Positions 28,049-36,807 of a stretch of 64,000 nucleotides of DNA are shown piece by piece. The stretch's first letter is position 1, and every line of letters begins with the position of its first letter. The position numbers and the translations under genes are program-made. Source of the stretch: Streptomyces xanthii (GTDB lineage: Bacteria > Actinomycetota > Actinomycetes > Streptomycetales > Streptomycetaceae). Location of the stretch: the NCBI RefSeq assembly GCF_014621695.1, contig NZ_CP061281.1, positions 2,914,001 through 2,978,000 on the forward strand, given 5' to 3'. The notes beneath the pieces are model-generated. The model was not told the origin of the DNA. It ran no database searches and worked only from the letters and a program-made list of their open reading frames with translations.

Positions 28049-28647
28049 AGCGCGGTGCGAGGCTCGCGGGTCTGTGCGGCCTGGCGGCGCTGCTGCTGAC
28101 GGGCTGCGGGATCCGGTCCACGGAGGTGCCGACGGACTTCGGCGCGGCGCCGACCCGGGTGGGCTGCTCGCTGTCGGGCTCGGACGAGGTGGGGACGCGC
28201 GCGGGCGGCGAGTTCGCGGTGCAGGTCTATCTCGTGTGCACGTCGCAGCTGGTGACGGTGGACCGTACGGTGACGCTGGAGCGGCGCGGGACCTCGGACC
28301 GGGTGGCAGTCGCGCGGGAGCTGCTCGCCGAGCTGTCGCGCAAGCCCTCGGGCGCCGAGTCGGACGCGGGCTACTCGACGGACGTCGCGCGGCGCACCCG
28401 TGTGTCGGGGCCGCGCAAGGGCGATCCGGCCGACGCGCTGCGGCTGAACACGCCGCCGGACGACCTGTCCCCGTACGCCCTCGCACAGATCGTCTGCACG
28501 TTCGCGAACAGCAAGGTGACGGCGGAGGACGGCGATCACGTGGTGCTCGGCGGGCCGGGTGACGACGCGCTGCGCAGCTACGAGTGCTCGGACGCGGTGA
28601 AGGCGCGGCCCGGTCTGATCCCGGCGCCGGCCGAGACCGTGGGCTGA
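28045..28647 (+). CDS. Lipoprotein co-encoded with AfsQ1/AfsQ2
   Basis: This 200-residue protein starts with a basic n-region (KRGARLAG), a hydrophobic core and lipobox LLTGC with the lipidated cysteine at about residue 21. The rest is a secreted domain with four more cysteines (VGCSLSG, YLVCTSQL, IVCTFAN, YECSDAV) that could form two disulfides. The TTG start at 28045 overlaps the afsQ2 stop (TTGA), so translation is coupled. In the related SigE system the lipoprotein CseA damps signalling. A similar role modulating AfsQ2 outside the membrane is inferred. Confidence 0.85.
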   Translation: MKRGARLAGLCGLAALLLTGCGIRSTEVPTDFGAAPTRVGCSLSGSDEVGTRAGGEFAVQVYLVCTSQLVTVDRTVTLERRGTSDRVAVARELLAELSRKPSGAESDAGYSTDVARRTRVSGPRKGDPADALRLNTPPDDLSPYALAQIVCTFANSKVTAEDGDHVVLGGPGDDALRSYECSDAVKARPGLIPAPAETVG

Positions 28648-28714
28648 CGTCCCTCGCGTCACTCATCCGGAATCCCCCGGAACCGATTCTCCCGCGGGTG
28701 ACGTCTTGGGGGGC

Positions 28715-29257
28715 GTGCAGCGCCATCGCTCGGGCGGCCACAGGGCCGCCGTCCGCTTCCGTACGGCAGGGCTCGTCGTCCTGGCCGTGCATCTCCTGCT
28801 CGTCGCATGGTTCACGCTGCGTCCGCTGGACGTGCCCTGGGTGAGTGCGGCGAACCTGCATCCGCTGGCCGGGATCCGGGCCGATCTGGCCCTCGGCTGG
28901 CGTGCGGGCGGGCGGCGGATCGGTGAGGGGCTGCTGCTGCTCGCGCCGCTCGGGGTGCTGCTGCCGCTGGCCGGTGGCCGGCTCCATGTGTCGGCCTGGG
29001 GTTCGCTGCTGCGCACGGTCGCGGCAGGCGCGCTGATCTCGCTCGGCATCGAGCTGCTGCAGACCGGGGTGCCGGGTCAGGTCGTGGACGTGGACTCGGT
29101 GCTGCTGAACACGGTGGGCGTCGCGATCGCCCACGCCGCCGTGGTGCCGGCGCTGCGGGCCCGGCTCCGCCGCAGGCCGGACCTGGCCCCCCTGCCCCGG
29201 GAGGAGCCGGCTCAGGGTCCGACCCCGACGATTCCCAGGGTCGGGATCGCCCCGTGA
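28715..29257 (+). CDS. VanZ-like membrane protein
   Basis: This 180-residue protein has four hydrophobic segments. The first ends in AWFTLRPLDVPWV and the third and fourth surround ISLGIELLQTGVPGQVVDVDSVLLNTVGVAIAHA in sequence. The ELLQ...R/GQVVDVDSVLLNTVG pattern is the VanZ family signature. VanZ proteins are linked to glycopeptide resistance, but most homologues have no proven role. GTG 28715 is used; a TTG nine bases upstream is the alternative and neither has a clear ribosome site. It reads the same way as the afsQ genes after a 67-bp gap. Confidence 0.72.
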   Translation: MQRHRSGGHRAAVRFRTAGLVVLAVHLLLVAWFTLRPLDVPWVSAANLHPLAGIRADLALGWRAGGRRIGEGLLLLAPLGVLLPLAGGRLHVSAWGSLLRTVAAGALISLGIELLQTGVPGQVVDVDSVLLNTVGVAIAHAAVVPALRARLRRRPDLAPLPREEPAQGPTPTIPRVGIAP

Positions 29258-29343
29258 GGTGACGTTTCATCCGCTTCGTGACCGTACCTTCGAAGACGTA
29301 AGCACCACACACCGAAGCCCTACGGTTCGCGAAGGAGCCCACC

Positions 29344-29544
29344 ATGACCGCCCTGGCCCGCCCCACCAACGGACGGATGATCGGCGGAGTCTGCGCAGCG
29401 CTGGCACGGCGCTTCGGCACCTCCGCGAACACGATGCGCGTGATCTTCCTCGTGTCGTGTCTACTGCCCGGCCCGCAGTTCCTGCTCTACATCGCGCTGT
29501 GGATCCTGTTCCCGAGCGAGGGCAAGGTCCGTCAGGCCTGGTGA
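29344..29544 (+). CDS. PspC-domain membrane protein
   Basis: This 66-residue protein has the PspC pattern: a conserved RPTNGRMIGGVCAALARRFG, then VRVIF-type MRVIFLVSCLL and a hydrophobic helix LLYIALWILFPSE. GAAGGAGC lies 7 nt before ATG 29344. PspC proteins sense or respond to envelope stress; this stand-alone form is common in Streptomyces and its partner is unknown. Confidence 0.88.
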   Translation: MTALARPTNGRMIGGVCAALARRFGTSANTMRVIFLVSCLLPGPQFLLYIALWILFPSEGKVRQAW

Positions 29545-29564
29545 CCCGGGCTCGTCGCCGTACG

Positions 29565-29607
29565 CCGAAGGGGCGCACTCCGCGGATCGCGGAGTGCGCC
29601 CCTTCGG
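29565..29607. terminator. Bidirectional terminator, perfect 20-bp stem
   Basis: CCGAAGGGGCGCACTCCGCG pairs perfectly with its complement after a 3-nt loop, between the convergent PspC and secreted-protein genes. Confidence 0.9.
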
Positions 29608-29622
29608 GCGGTGCGGGCCGGG

Positions 29623-29958
29623 TCAGCCGATCGGCAGACCCGAGGTGGGCAGGCCCTGGGTGGGCAGGCCGCCGAGCAGGCCGGAGACGGGGTCGCCGCC
29701 CTCGGTGAGCTTGGCGACGGTCGGCTGGACGGCGGTGACGCCGCTGCCCACGGCGCCCTGCGCGGCGCTGACGGCCTCGGGGGTGCCGGCCGGCAGCGTG
29801 CTCGCCGCCTGCTCGACGGGGAGCACCGAGGAGACGGAGCCGAGGGCACCCGTGGCGTCCGGGAGGGCGGGGGCGGCGTTCGCGGCACCGGCACCGGCGG
29901 CGGCGAAGGCGGCACCGAGAGCGGCGACACCGAGGGTCTTCACAGCAGACTGCTTCAT
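29623..29958 (-). CDS. Small secreted protein, unknown function
   Basis: This 111-residue protein has a classic signal peptide: KQSAVKTLG, a hydrophobic run of Ala/Gly/Val, and a likely cleavage at GAANA-AP. The mature part has no cysteines and is rich in Ala, Gly, Leu and Pro, with GLLGGLPTQGLPTSGLPIG-like repeats at the end. ATG 29958 is chosen because it begins the signal peptide. It is monocistronic between a terminator and add. No function is suggested by sequence. Confidence 0.75.
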   Translation of the reverse strand: MKQSAVKTLGVAALGAAFAAAGAGAANAAPALPDATGALGSVSSVLPVEQAASTLPAGTPEAVSAAQGAVGSGVTAVQPTVAKLTEGGDPVSGLLGGLPTQGLPTSGLPIG

Positions 29959-30116
29959 GGGTCCCTTGTTCCTGGTTCCTTGGGAATGGGTCGGTCCTCG
30001 GCAAACACCTGGGATCACCATGGAGTTACTCATTCGTCAACCTGGTGTTGACCGGAACCCTCCGTTCCGGTCGCTCGGAACCCGGGCCGTGACCTTTGCC
30101 GGAGCGGCCTCGGCGC

Positions 30117-31253
30117 CTAGCGGAACAGCCACTCCGAGCGCAGTTCCGCATACCGCGGCTTCACCACGTCGTTGATCATCGCGAGGCGCTCGTCGAACGG
30201 GATGAAGGCGGACTTCAGCGCGTTCACCGTGAACCATTCGAGGTCGGTCAGCGTGTACCCGAACGTCTCGACGAGCAGGGCGAACTCGCGGCTCATCGAG
30301 GTCCCCGACATCAGCCGGTTGTCCGTGTTGACCGTGATGCGGAACCGCAGTTCGCGCAGCAGCCCGATGGGGTGCTCGGCGAGCGAACCGGCCGCGCCCG
30401 TCTGGAGGTTGGACGACGGGCACATCTCCAGCGGGATCCGCTTGTCGCGCACGTACGAGGCGAGCCGGCCCAGCCTGACCGTGCCGTCCTCCTTGTCGAC
30501 CTCGATGTCGTCGATGATCCGCACGCCGTGGCCGAGGCGGTCGGCGCCGCACCACTGCAGGGCCTGCCAGATCGACGGCAGACCGAAGGCCTCACCGGCG
30601 TGGATCGTGAAGTGGTTGTTCTCCCGCTTGAGGTACTCGAACGCGTCGAGGTGGCGGGTGGGAGGGAAGCCGGCCTCGGCGCCCGCGATGTCGAAGCCGA
30701 CGACGCCCGAGTCCCGGTAGCGGTTGGCGAGTTCGGCGATCTCCAGGGCGCGGGCGGCGTGCCGCATGGCGGTGAGCAGAGCGCCGACGCGAATGCGGTG
30801 CCCGTTCTCCTTCGCCCGGCGCTCGCCCTCACGGAAGCCCTCGTTGACGGCCTCGACGACCTCTTCGAGGCTGAGGCCCTTCTCGAGGTGCTGCTCCGGC
30901 GCGTAGCGGATCTCGGCGTAGACGACGCCGTCCTCGGCGAGGTCCTCGGCGCACTCGGCGGCGACCCGGAACAGGGCCTCCTTGGTCTGCATGACGGCGC
31001 AGGTGTGCGCGAACGTCTCCAGGTACCGCTCCAGGGAGCCGGAGTCGGCCGCGTCGCGGAACCAGACGCCGAGCTTGTCGGGGTCGGTCTCCGGCAGGTT
31101 CGTGTAGCCCTGTTCGCGGGCGAGGTCGACGATCGTGCCGGGGCGCAGCCCGCCGTCGAGGTGGTCGTGGAGCAGCACCTTGGGCGCGCGACGGATCTGG
31201 TCCGGGCTCGGGATCCGGGGGCGGTCGGGGTGCACGGTGGTCTGGCTCGTCAT
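30117..31253 (-). CDS. add: Adenosine deaminase
   Basis: This 378-residue zinc enzyme deaminates adenosine and deoxyadenosine to (deoxy)inosine, the substrate of the nearby phosphorylase. The metal ligands are in [14 protein letters not shown] near 30 (HxH) and TIHAGEAFG near 210. The catalytic Glu follows that His, and SSNLQTGA near 265 and [10 protein letters not shown] near 288 (Asp ligand) complete the site. ATG 31253 is preceded on its strand by TAGGGT and a 6-nt spacer, the form of a leaderless promoter. The regulon palindrome CTACGCGCGTAG lies just upstream. Confidence 0.94.
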   Translation of the reverse strand: MTSQTTVHPDRPRIPSPDQIRRAPKVLLHDHLDGGLRPGTIVDLAREQGYTNLPETDPDKLGVWFRDAADSGSLERYLETFAHTCAVMQTKEALFRVAAECAEDLAEDGVVYAEIRYAPEQHLEKGLSLEEVVEAVNEGFREGERRAKENGHRIRVGALLTAMRHAARALEIAELANRYRDSGVVGFDIAGAEAGFPPTRHLDAFEYLKRENNHFTIHAGEAFGLPSIWQALQWCGADRLGHGVRIIDDIEVDKEDGTVRLGRLASYVRDKRIPLEMCPSSNLQTGAAGSLAEHPIGLLRELRFRITVNTDNRLMSGTSMSREFALLVETFGYTLTDLEWFTVNALKSAFIPFDERLAMINDVVKPRYAELRSEWLFR

Positions 31254-31269
31254 TTCCGCACCCTAACGC

Positions 31270-31281
31270 CTACGCGCGTAG
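31270..31281. promoter_or_regulatory. Nucleoside-regulon operator at add (perfect palindrome)
   Basis: CTACGCGCGTAG lies four bases upstream of the -10 TAGGGT (31265-31260 on the minus strand), which is six bases before the add ATG. A repressor here would block the -10/-35 region. Confidence 0.75.
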
Positions 31282-31377
31282 ACCGCACGGTTCCGGCGGC
31301 GGAAAACCTTCCGTCGATACGTAACAGTGACCCGGAGGACGGGTCGCGTACATCGGCGCTTCTGACACTGTTCTGTC

Positions 31378-32136
31378 ATGCAGCAGGAAGCGACGCAGGC
31401 CCGTGAGGCCAGGCTGGGCAAGGCGGTCGGGCCGGTGCCCGGGGCGGTGGGCGGCGTGGTGCTGCTGCTGCCCGCGGGCGAGGAGACCTCCACCCGGAGA
31501 CCCTCACCGCTGTCGGCCACGGCCCTGCGCCCGCTGGCCCGCAGGCTCACCCGGGCGGGCCGCGCGGAGGGCCTGGTCACCCACACCGTGCACTATCGCG
31601 GGCGCGGCTGGAACGGGGCGCAGGCGGAGCTCGCGCGCGACGCCCGCTGGGCCGCCGACGAGGTCGTGCGCCGCTACGGGGACGTGCCGGTCTGCCTGGT
31701 GGGCGTCGACATGGGCGGGCGCGCGGCCCTGCACGCGGCGGACCACGAGGCCGTCGACTCGGTGCTCGCGCTGGCGCCCTGGCTGCCGGAGGACGACGTC
31801 GCCGTCTCCCCCGAGCCGGTGCGCCAGCTCGCCGGGCGCCGCGTCCTCATCGTGCACGGCACCGACGACCGCCGCACCGACCCGGAGCTGTCCTTCCGTC
31901 TGGCCGGCCGCGCGAAGAAGACGAACCGCGACGTGTGCCGCTTCGAGGTGCACTCCGACGGCCACAACCTGCACCAGCACCGCTCCGAAGTGGCCGCCCT
32001 GGCCGTCGACTTCACCCTGGGCACCCTCTTCGGGCACCCCTTCTCCCGCCCCCTCCAGGACGCCCTCGCGGCCCCGCCGCCGATCGGGTTGCGGATGCCG
32101 CTGGCAGTCGGTTTCGGCCAGTCCTTGGGGCTGTAG
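31378..32136 (+). CDS. Alpha/beta-hydrolase-fold protein with an unusual nucleophile elbow
   Basis: This 252-residue protein fits the alpha/beta hydrolase fold: VGGVVLLLPAGEE strand-loop near 26, THTVHYRGRGW near 72, elbow VCLVGVDMGGRAALHAA near 108, HGTDDRRTDPE near 160, and a late histidine in SDGHNLHQHR near 195. The residue normally Ser or Cys in the GxSxG elbow is Asp (GVDMG). That could mean an Asp nucleophile, as in dehalogenases and epoxide hydrolases, or loss of activity. It is divergent from add, with a 124-bp gap. Confidence 0.75.
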   Translation: MQQEATQAREARLGKAVGPVPGAVGGVVLLLPAGEETSTRRPSPLSATALRPLARRLTRAGRAEGLVTHTVHYRGRGWNGAQAELARDARWAADEVVRRYGDVPVCLVGVDMGGRAALHAADHEAVDSVLALAPWLPEDDVAVSPEPVRQLAGRRVLIVHGTDDRRTDPELSFRLAGRAKKTNRDVCRFEVHSDGHNLHQHRSEVAALAVDFTLGTLFGHPFSRPLQDALAAPPPIGLRMPLAVGFGQSLGL

Positions 32137-32137
32137 C

Positions 32138-33205
32138 TCAACCGCCCAGCGCGCCCAGCACCAGGGGCGCCGTCCGCTTGCCGGTCAGGATGAGCACCGG
32201 ATGGGTGGTGTCCGTGCATTCGACCACCACGGGGTACTCGCGGGAGCCGGGGCTGAACTCCGGGTCCCCGACGAGGACTTCACGGACGCGGTGGGCGCGC
32301 AGGGTGTCCGGGAGCGGGAGGCGGGCGAGGCGGGCCTCGGGGTCCGTGCTCAGGGCGGGCGGGCCGTCGCCGACCACGAGGTGGACGTAACCGGGCCTGC
32401 TGTACGGGACGTCGCCGTGGACCAGCACGCGCAGGACCTGGCGGCGGGCCGGGACGGCCGGGGTGACGCGGGCGGCGGCCCGGCGCACCTTGCGCACGGC
32501 CCACCAGCACACGAGGGCGGACAACGGCAGGGACGCGGGGATCGACCAGGCCGTGAACTCCAGGCCGGACCAGATGCCGCGGCCCATCAGGAGGACCGGG
32601 AAGTTCACGCAGGCCACCATGATGCCCGCGAGGAGGCCGGTGGGCGGCTTCCAGGAGAGCGGGGCGCCCGGGGTCTCGGGGCGGAAGCGGAGCCAGGCCG
32701 CGAACCAGAGGGCGCCCAGGCCGCCGGACAGGAGCGCGACGCCGAAGGCGCCGGGCAGCCGGCCGTCGTGCACCGGGGACAGCTCGGCCTCGGCCACGAG
32801 GTTCCCGAGGCGCACCTCGCGGACCTCGTCCTCCCAGTACGTCACGGTGACCCGGCCGCCGGGGCGGGCCGCGGCGTGGACGGAGCCGTCGGACGGCATC
32901 CGCACCCGGTGCTCGGTGCGGGTCCCGGGGTCGGTGAGGACCAGGTAGTACTTCGTGGTCTTGCCGCCGGAGTCCTGCTCCTTGCGCAGGACGGTCGCCT
33001 CGGCCGTCACCCGGCAGGTGTCGGCGCGGGTCCCCTGCGGGCAGGGCGCGGCGGCCGCGTACGCGCGGTTGTCGGCCTCGGCGGGCACGATCAGGGCGAA
33101 GAGCACCGCGCCGAGCAGCACCAGGAGCGTGCCCACGTACGTGAAGCGGGTGCCGCGCCGTCGCATGCGGTCGCGGTAATCGTCGTGGGCCGGTATCCCG
33201 TTCAC
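32138..33205 (-). CDS. Conserved membrane protein, unknown function
   Basis: This 355-residue protein has one N-terminal hydrophobic segment (FTYVGTLLVLLGAVLFALIV, about 20-40). An extracytoplasmic region of about 110 residues follows, with a Cys pair (CPQGTRADTC). Three further helices lie at about 150-240 and a cytoplasmic C-terminal domain of about 110 residues completes it. GTG 33205 was chosen because a GGGGAGGGA lies 6 nt upstream; the frame continues further only into GC-rich non-coding sequence. It is convergent with the hydrolase gene, one base apart. No motif suggests a function. Confidence 0.72.
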   Translation of the reverse strand: MNGIPAHDDYRDRMRRRGTRFTYVGTLLVLLGAVLFALIVPAEADNRAYAAAAPCPQGTRADTCRVTAEATVLRKEQDSGGKTTKYYLVLTDPGTRTEHRVRMPSDGSVHAAARPGGRVTVTYWEDEVREVRLGNLVAEAELSPVHDGRLPGAFGVALLSGGLGALWFAAWLRFRPETPGAPLSWKPPTGLLAGIMVACVNFPVLLMGRGIWSGLEFTAWSIPASLPLSALVCWWAVRKVRRAAARVTPAVPARRQVLRVLVHGDVPYSRPGYVHLVVGDGPPALSTDPEARLARLPLPDTLRAHRVREVLVGDPEFSPGSREYPVVVECTDTTHPVLILTGKRTAPLVLGALGG

Positions 33206-33330
33206 CCTGGTCCCTCCCCGTCCGGCTCCGGGCCGCCGGCCGGTGGTCCACCTTGCCCGGCGGGATCCGGCAGGGCAATTCGCGCGGCGGGCACCCGGGG
33301 CGGCCGGGGACTGCCGGGCTCCGGCAACGG

Positions 33331-34299
33331 CTACTCCGGAGGGGCCTGTTCCGGCAGGAGGCGGCCGCGGCGGGAGAGCAGGAACTTCTTGAACGCCGCG
33401 ACCGGAGGCGTGTCCGGGTGTCCCTCCAGCCAGGCCACGCCGATCTCGCGCACCGCCCGCTGCCCGGTCACCGTCAGCTCGACGACCCCGGGGCGCGGCA
33501 CGGCCGGCGGGGGCAGCAGCGCCACGCCGAGACCCGCCGCGACCAGGCCGCGCAGCGTCTCCGCCTCCTCGCCCTCGAACGCGATACGCGGCGTGAAGCC
33601 CGCCTCCGCGCACAGGTCGTCGGTGATGCGGCGCAGCCCGTAGCCGGGTTCGAGGGTCACGAAGGTCTCGTCGGCGGTCTCGGCGAGCCGGATCCGCTTG
33701 CGGCCCGCGAGCCGGTGGTCCTCCGGGACGACCAGCCGCAGCCGCTGCTCGTCGAGGCGCCGGGCCACCAGGTCCGGCGCGTCGGGCACCGGCGAGGTCA
33801 GGCACAGGTCGAGCTCCCCGGCCCGCAGCCGCTCCAGCATCGCCTCCCCGTAGTTCTGCACGAGGCTGAAGCGGATGCGGGGATGGTCGGCGCGGAAGGC
33901 GCGGATCAGGCCGGGCACCGTCTCGGTGCCCATCGTGTGCAGGAAGCCGAAGGCGACCTTGCCGGACTCGGGGTCCGCGTCGGCCCGTACGGACTCGGCG
34001 GCCTTCTCGACCTCGCCGAGCGCGCGCTCGACCGAGCCGAGGAAGGTGCGGCCTGCGGGGGTCAGGGACACGGTGCGGCCGTGCCGGGCGAAGAGGTCGA
34101 CGCCCAGGTCCTGTTCGAGCCGGACGATCGCGCGGGACAGCGTCGACTGCGGGACGTTCAGCTCCTGCGCGGCACGGGTCACGTGCTCGGCGCGGGCCAC
34201 CGCGGCGAAGTAGGAGAGCCGCGGCGCGAGCGACGTGACCATGTCTTCTGTGTCACCGGGCGGTGACAGGCGCGGCCGTGACCTGTGCTCATGCTGCAT
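33331..34299 (-). CDS. LysR-family transcriptional regulator
   Basis: This 322-residue protein has a winged helix-turn-helix at about 20-80 (LSYFAAVARAEHVTRAAQEL, VPQSTLSRAIVRLEQDLG) and a periplasmic-binding-like effector domain from 110 (VAFGFLHTMGTETVPGLIRA). ATG 34299 is preceded on its strand by CATAAT and 7 nt, a leaderless arrangement; ATG 34242 is an alternative start 19 residues later. It is divergent from an MFS gene whose promoter lies in the same 63-bp gap. That layout suggests it controls that transporter. Confidence 0.87.
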   Translation of the reverse strand: MQHEHRSRPRLSPPGDTEDMVTSLAPRLSYFAAVARAEHVTRAAQELNVPQSTLSRAIVRLEQDLGVDLFARHGRTVSLTPAGRTFLGSVERALGEVEKAAESVRADADPESGKVAFGFLHTMGTETVPGLIRAFRADHPRIRFSLVQNYGEAMLERLRAGELDLCLTSPVPDAPDLVARRLDEQRLRLVVPEDHRLAGRKRIRLAETADETFVTLEPGYGLRRITDDLCAEAGFTPRIAFEGEEAETLRGLVAAGLGVALLPPPAVPRPGVVELTVTGQRAVREIGVAWLEGHPDTPPVAAFKKFLLSRRGRLLPEQAPPE

Positions 34300-34362
34300 G
34301 GGAACGATTATGGCTGTTTCATGCATTGGACGCATCAGTCGGCGCGGGCCTACGTTCGAGGC
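34300..34362. promoter_or_regulatory. Divergent leaderless promoters of lysR and the MFS gene
   Basis: For the MFS gene, TTGGAC (34326-34331) and TACGTT (34351-34356) are followed by six bases and ATG 34363. For lysR, CATAAT with a 7-nt spacer precedes ATG 34299 on the minus strand. Confidence 0.55.
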
Positions 34363-35673
34363 ATGTCTCCCGCCAGTAGCCAGGCGGCCGCCACCCACGC
34401 GGTCGCCGCCCCCGTCCCCCCGTCCAGCGACCCGCGCACCGACGACACGCGCATGGCCCCGGGCGGGCCCGGCTACCGCCGGATGAGCCTCGCCCTCTTC
34501 CTCGCCGGTGTCGCCACCTTCGCGCTCCTCTACTCCACGCAGGCCCTGCTCCCCCTCGTCTCCGCGGACTTCGGGGCGAGCGCGAGCACGGCCAGCTGGA
34601 CGGTGTCCGGAGCGACCTTCGCGCTGGCGCTGTGCGTGCTGCCGCTGAGCGCCCTGTCCGAGCGGTTCGGGCGGCGCGCGGTGATGACGGCCTCGCTGTC
34701 GGTGGCCGTCGTGGTCGGACTGCTGGTCCCCTTCGCGCCGTCGCTGGGCGTCCTGATCGCGCTGCGCGCCCTCCAGGGCGCCGCGCTCGCCGGACTGCCC
34801 GCCTCCGCGATGGCGTACCTGGCGGAGGAGGTGCGGCCGAAGGCGCTGGTCGCGGCCATCGGACTGTTCGTCGCCGGCAACTCCATCGGCGGCATGAGCG
34901 GCCGGGTCGTGGGCGGCTGGATCGCCCAGGCCTGGGGCTGGCGCGCGGCCGTCGGCGTCATCGGCGTCATGGCCGTGGTCTGCGCGATCGCGTTCCGGAT
35001 GCTGCTGCCCGCACCGAAGCACTTCACCCCGGGCTCGCTGCGCCCGCGCGCCCTGGCCCGCACGGTCGGCGGCCACCTCGCCAACCCGCTGCTGCGCCGC
35101 CTGTACGTGATCGGCGCCCTGTTCATGACGGTGTTCGGCGCCGTGTACACGGTGATCGGCTACCGGCTGACCGCCGCCCCGTTCTCGCTCCCGCAGGGCG
35201 TCGTCGGCTCGATCTTCCTCGTGTACCTCGTCGGCACCCTCTCCTCGGCGGCGGCCGGACGGCTCGTCGCGCGGCTCGGCCGGCGCGGCACCCTGTACCT
35301 CGCGGCCGGTACGACGATGACGGGCCTGCTGCTCGCGCTGGTGCCCGCGTTCCCCGTGGTGCTGCTCGGGCTCGTGCTGATCACGGCCGGGTTCTTCGCC
35401 GGGCACGCGACGGCGTCCTCGTCCGTCAGCCACACCGCCACGCACGGCCGCGCGCAGGCCTCCGCGCTGTACCAGTCCGCCTACTACGTGGGCTCCAGCG
35501 TCGGCTCGGCCGTGGGCGCCGTCGCCTTCCACGCGCGGGGCTGGGCCGGGACCGTCGGCCTCGGCTGCGTCGCCGTCCTCGGCGTCGTGTCGCTCACCGT
35601 GTGGGGCACGTACGCGGCGCGTGCGCGGCGACGCGGGGCGACTGCGGCGGCACGTACGGTGGCCGCCCACTGA
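34363..35673 (+). CDS. MFS transporter, about 12 TM helices
   Basis: This 436-residue protein has about twelve hydrophobic segments after a 40-residue Ala/Pro-rich N terminus. LSALSERFGRRAVM near 100 is the MFS motif A, and FVAGNSIGGMSGRVVGGWIA near 170 resembles motif C of 12-TMS exporters such as the YnfM/CynX-like group. Fit with LysR regulation suggests export of a small metabolite or drug; the substrate is unknown. ATG 34363 is supported by the promoter spacing. Confidence 0.86.
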   Translation: MSPASSQAAATHAVAAPVPPSSDPRTDDTRMAPGGPGYRRMSLALFLAGVATFALLYSTQALLPLVSADFGASASTASWTVSGATFALALCVLPLSALSERFGRRAVMTASLSVAVVVGLLVPFAPSLGVLIALRALQGAALAGLPASAMAYLAEEVRPKALVAAIGLFVAGNSIGGMSGRVVGGWIAQAWGWRAAVGVIGVMAVVCAIAFRMLLPAPKHFTPGSLRPRALARTVGGHLANPLLRRLYVIGALFMTVFGAVYTVIGYRLTAAPFSLPQGVVGSIFLVYLVGTLSSAAAGRLVARLGRRGTLYLAAGTTMTGLLLALVPAFPVVLLGLVLITAGFFAGHATASSSVSHTATHGRAQASALYQSAYYVGSSVGSAVGAVAFHARGWAGTVGLGCVAVLGVVSLTVWGTYAARARRRGATAAARTVAAH

Positions 35674-35695
35674 CCCACCGGCCCCGGGCCCTACC

Positions 35696-35742
35696 ACAAC
35701 GGCCTCCGGACCTGCGCATTTCGCGGGTCCGGGGGCCGTTGT
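35696..35742 (+). terminator. Terminator hairpin after the MFS gene
   Basis: ACAACGGCCTCCGGACC pairs with GGTCCGGGGGCCGTTGT with one T-G pair, around a 13-nt loop. Confidence 0.8.
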
Positions 35743-35826
35743 CAGTGGGCTGCGGTAGCTTTCGAAGTGCTGGAGAAAGTGCTGGAGAAGAACTGGTACT
35801 CACAGCCGCTATGGGGGCGTTGGGAC

Positions 35827-36807
35827 ATGAGCGACACCGCGACGAAGCCGGAGCTCGAGGATCTGGAGAAGCACCGGGTCGAGCTGACCGGGTACTGCTA
35901 CCGGATGCTGGGTTCGGCGTTCGAGGCCGAGGACGCCGTACAGGACACGATGGTGCGCGCGTGGCGCAGCTTCGACAAGTTCGAGGGCCGCTCCTCGCTG
36001 CGCTCCTGGCTGTACCGCATCGCGACGAACGTCTGCCTGGACCTGCTGAACGCGGGCAACAAGCGGGCCCGGCCGATGGATCTGACCGCCGCGGCCCCGC
36101 TCGCGCAGGCCGCGCTGACCCCGCGCCCGGACAATGTGTGGCTGGAGCCGATGCCCGACGCCCGCGTCCTGCCCACCGTGCACGACCCGGCCGAGGCCGC
36201 CGTCGCGAAGGAGTCGGTGCGGCTCGCGTTCGTCGCCGCGCTGCAGCAACTGCCGCCGAAGCAGCGGGTGGTGCTGCTCCTGCGCGAGGTCCTGGCCTGG
36301 AAGGCGACCGAGGTCGCGGAGCTGCTCGACACGACGGTCGCGTCGGTGAACAGCGCGCTCCAGAGAGCGCGGGCCACGCTCGCCGAGGCCCCGCCCGCCG
36401 ACTCGGCGACGGCGGACCCGCTCGACGAGGAGCAGCAGAAGCTCCTGGAGCGCTACGTCGCGGCCTTCGAGGGCTACGACATGAAGGCGCTGACCGAGCT
36501 GCTCGCCGAGGACGCGGTCATGACGATGCCGCCGTTCGACCTGTGGCTGCGCGGCACCGACGACATCACCGGCTTCATGCTGACGATCGGTCACGAGTGC
36601 GAGAACTCGCGCCTGTTGCCGGTGTCGGCGAACGGGACCCCGGCCTTCGCGCACTACAAGCCCGACCCTGAGACCGGCGGATACACGCCGTGGGCCATCC
36701 AGGTCCTGGAGATCTCAGACGGCCGGATCGCCGGTTTCCACTGCTTCCTGGACCTCAGCAAGCGGTGGTTCCCGCTGTTCGGCGTCCCGGAGCACCTGGA
36801 CGCCTGA
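35827..36807 (+). CDS. ECF sigma factor with C-terminal SnoaL-like domain (SigG-like)
   Basis: This 326-residue sigma factor has region 2 at about 10-80 (LTGYCYRMLGSAFEAEDAVQ, RSWLYRIATNVCLDLLN) and region 4 at about 140-190 (LPPKQRVVLLLREVLAWKAT, SVNSALQRARATL). A SnoaL/NTF2-like domain follows at about 205-326 (YVAAFEGYDMKALTELLAED, MTMPPFDLWLRG). Such tails replace a separate anti-sigma factor in several ECF groups, including M. tuberculosis SigG-type factors, by binding a ligand or the sigma core. ATG 35827 follows TTGGGAC. No anti-sigma gene is adjacent. Confidence 0.86.
   Translation: MSDTATKPELEDLEKHRVELTGYCYRMLGSAFEAEDAVQDTMVRAWRSFDKFEGRSSLRSWLYRIATNVCLDLLNAGNKRARPMDLTAAAPLAQAALTPRPDNVWLEPMPDARVLPTVHDPAEAAVAKESVRLAFVAALQQLPPKQRVVLLLREVLAWKATEVAELLDTTVASVNSALQRARATLAEAPPADSATADPLDEEQQKLLERYVAAFEGYDMKALTELLAEDAVMTMPPFDLWLRGTDDITGFMLTIGHECENSRLLPVSANGTPAFAHYKPDPETGGYTPWAIQVLEISDGRIAGFHCFLDLSKRWFPLFGVPEHLDA

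Noticed and set aside
24876..28647. The sigma factor, kinase and lipoprotein as the sigE-cseABC operon
   Set aside because: The sigma gene is divergent, the regulator matches AfsQ1 in length and sequence, and an AfsQ1 box is present, so this is sigQ/afsQ1/afsQ2.
26495..29134. An 879-codon minus-strand open frame opposite afsQ2
   Set aside because: The sense strand encodes a complete histidine kinase and lipoprotein; the antisense product is Arg/His/Pro-rich without motifs.
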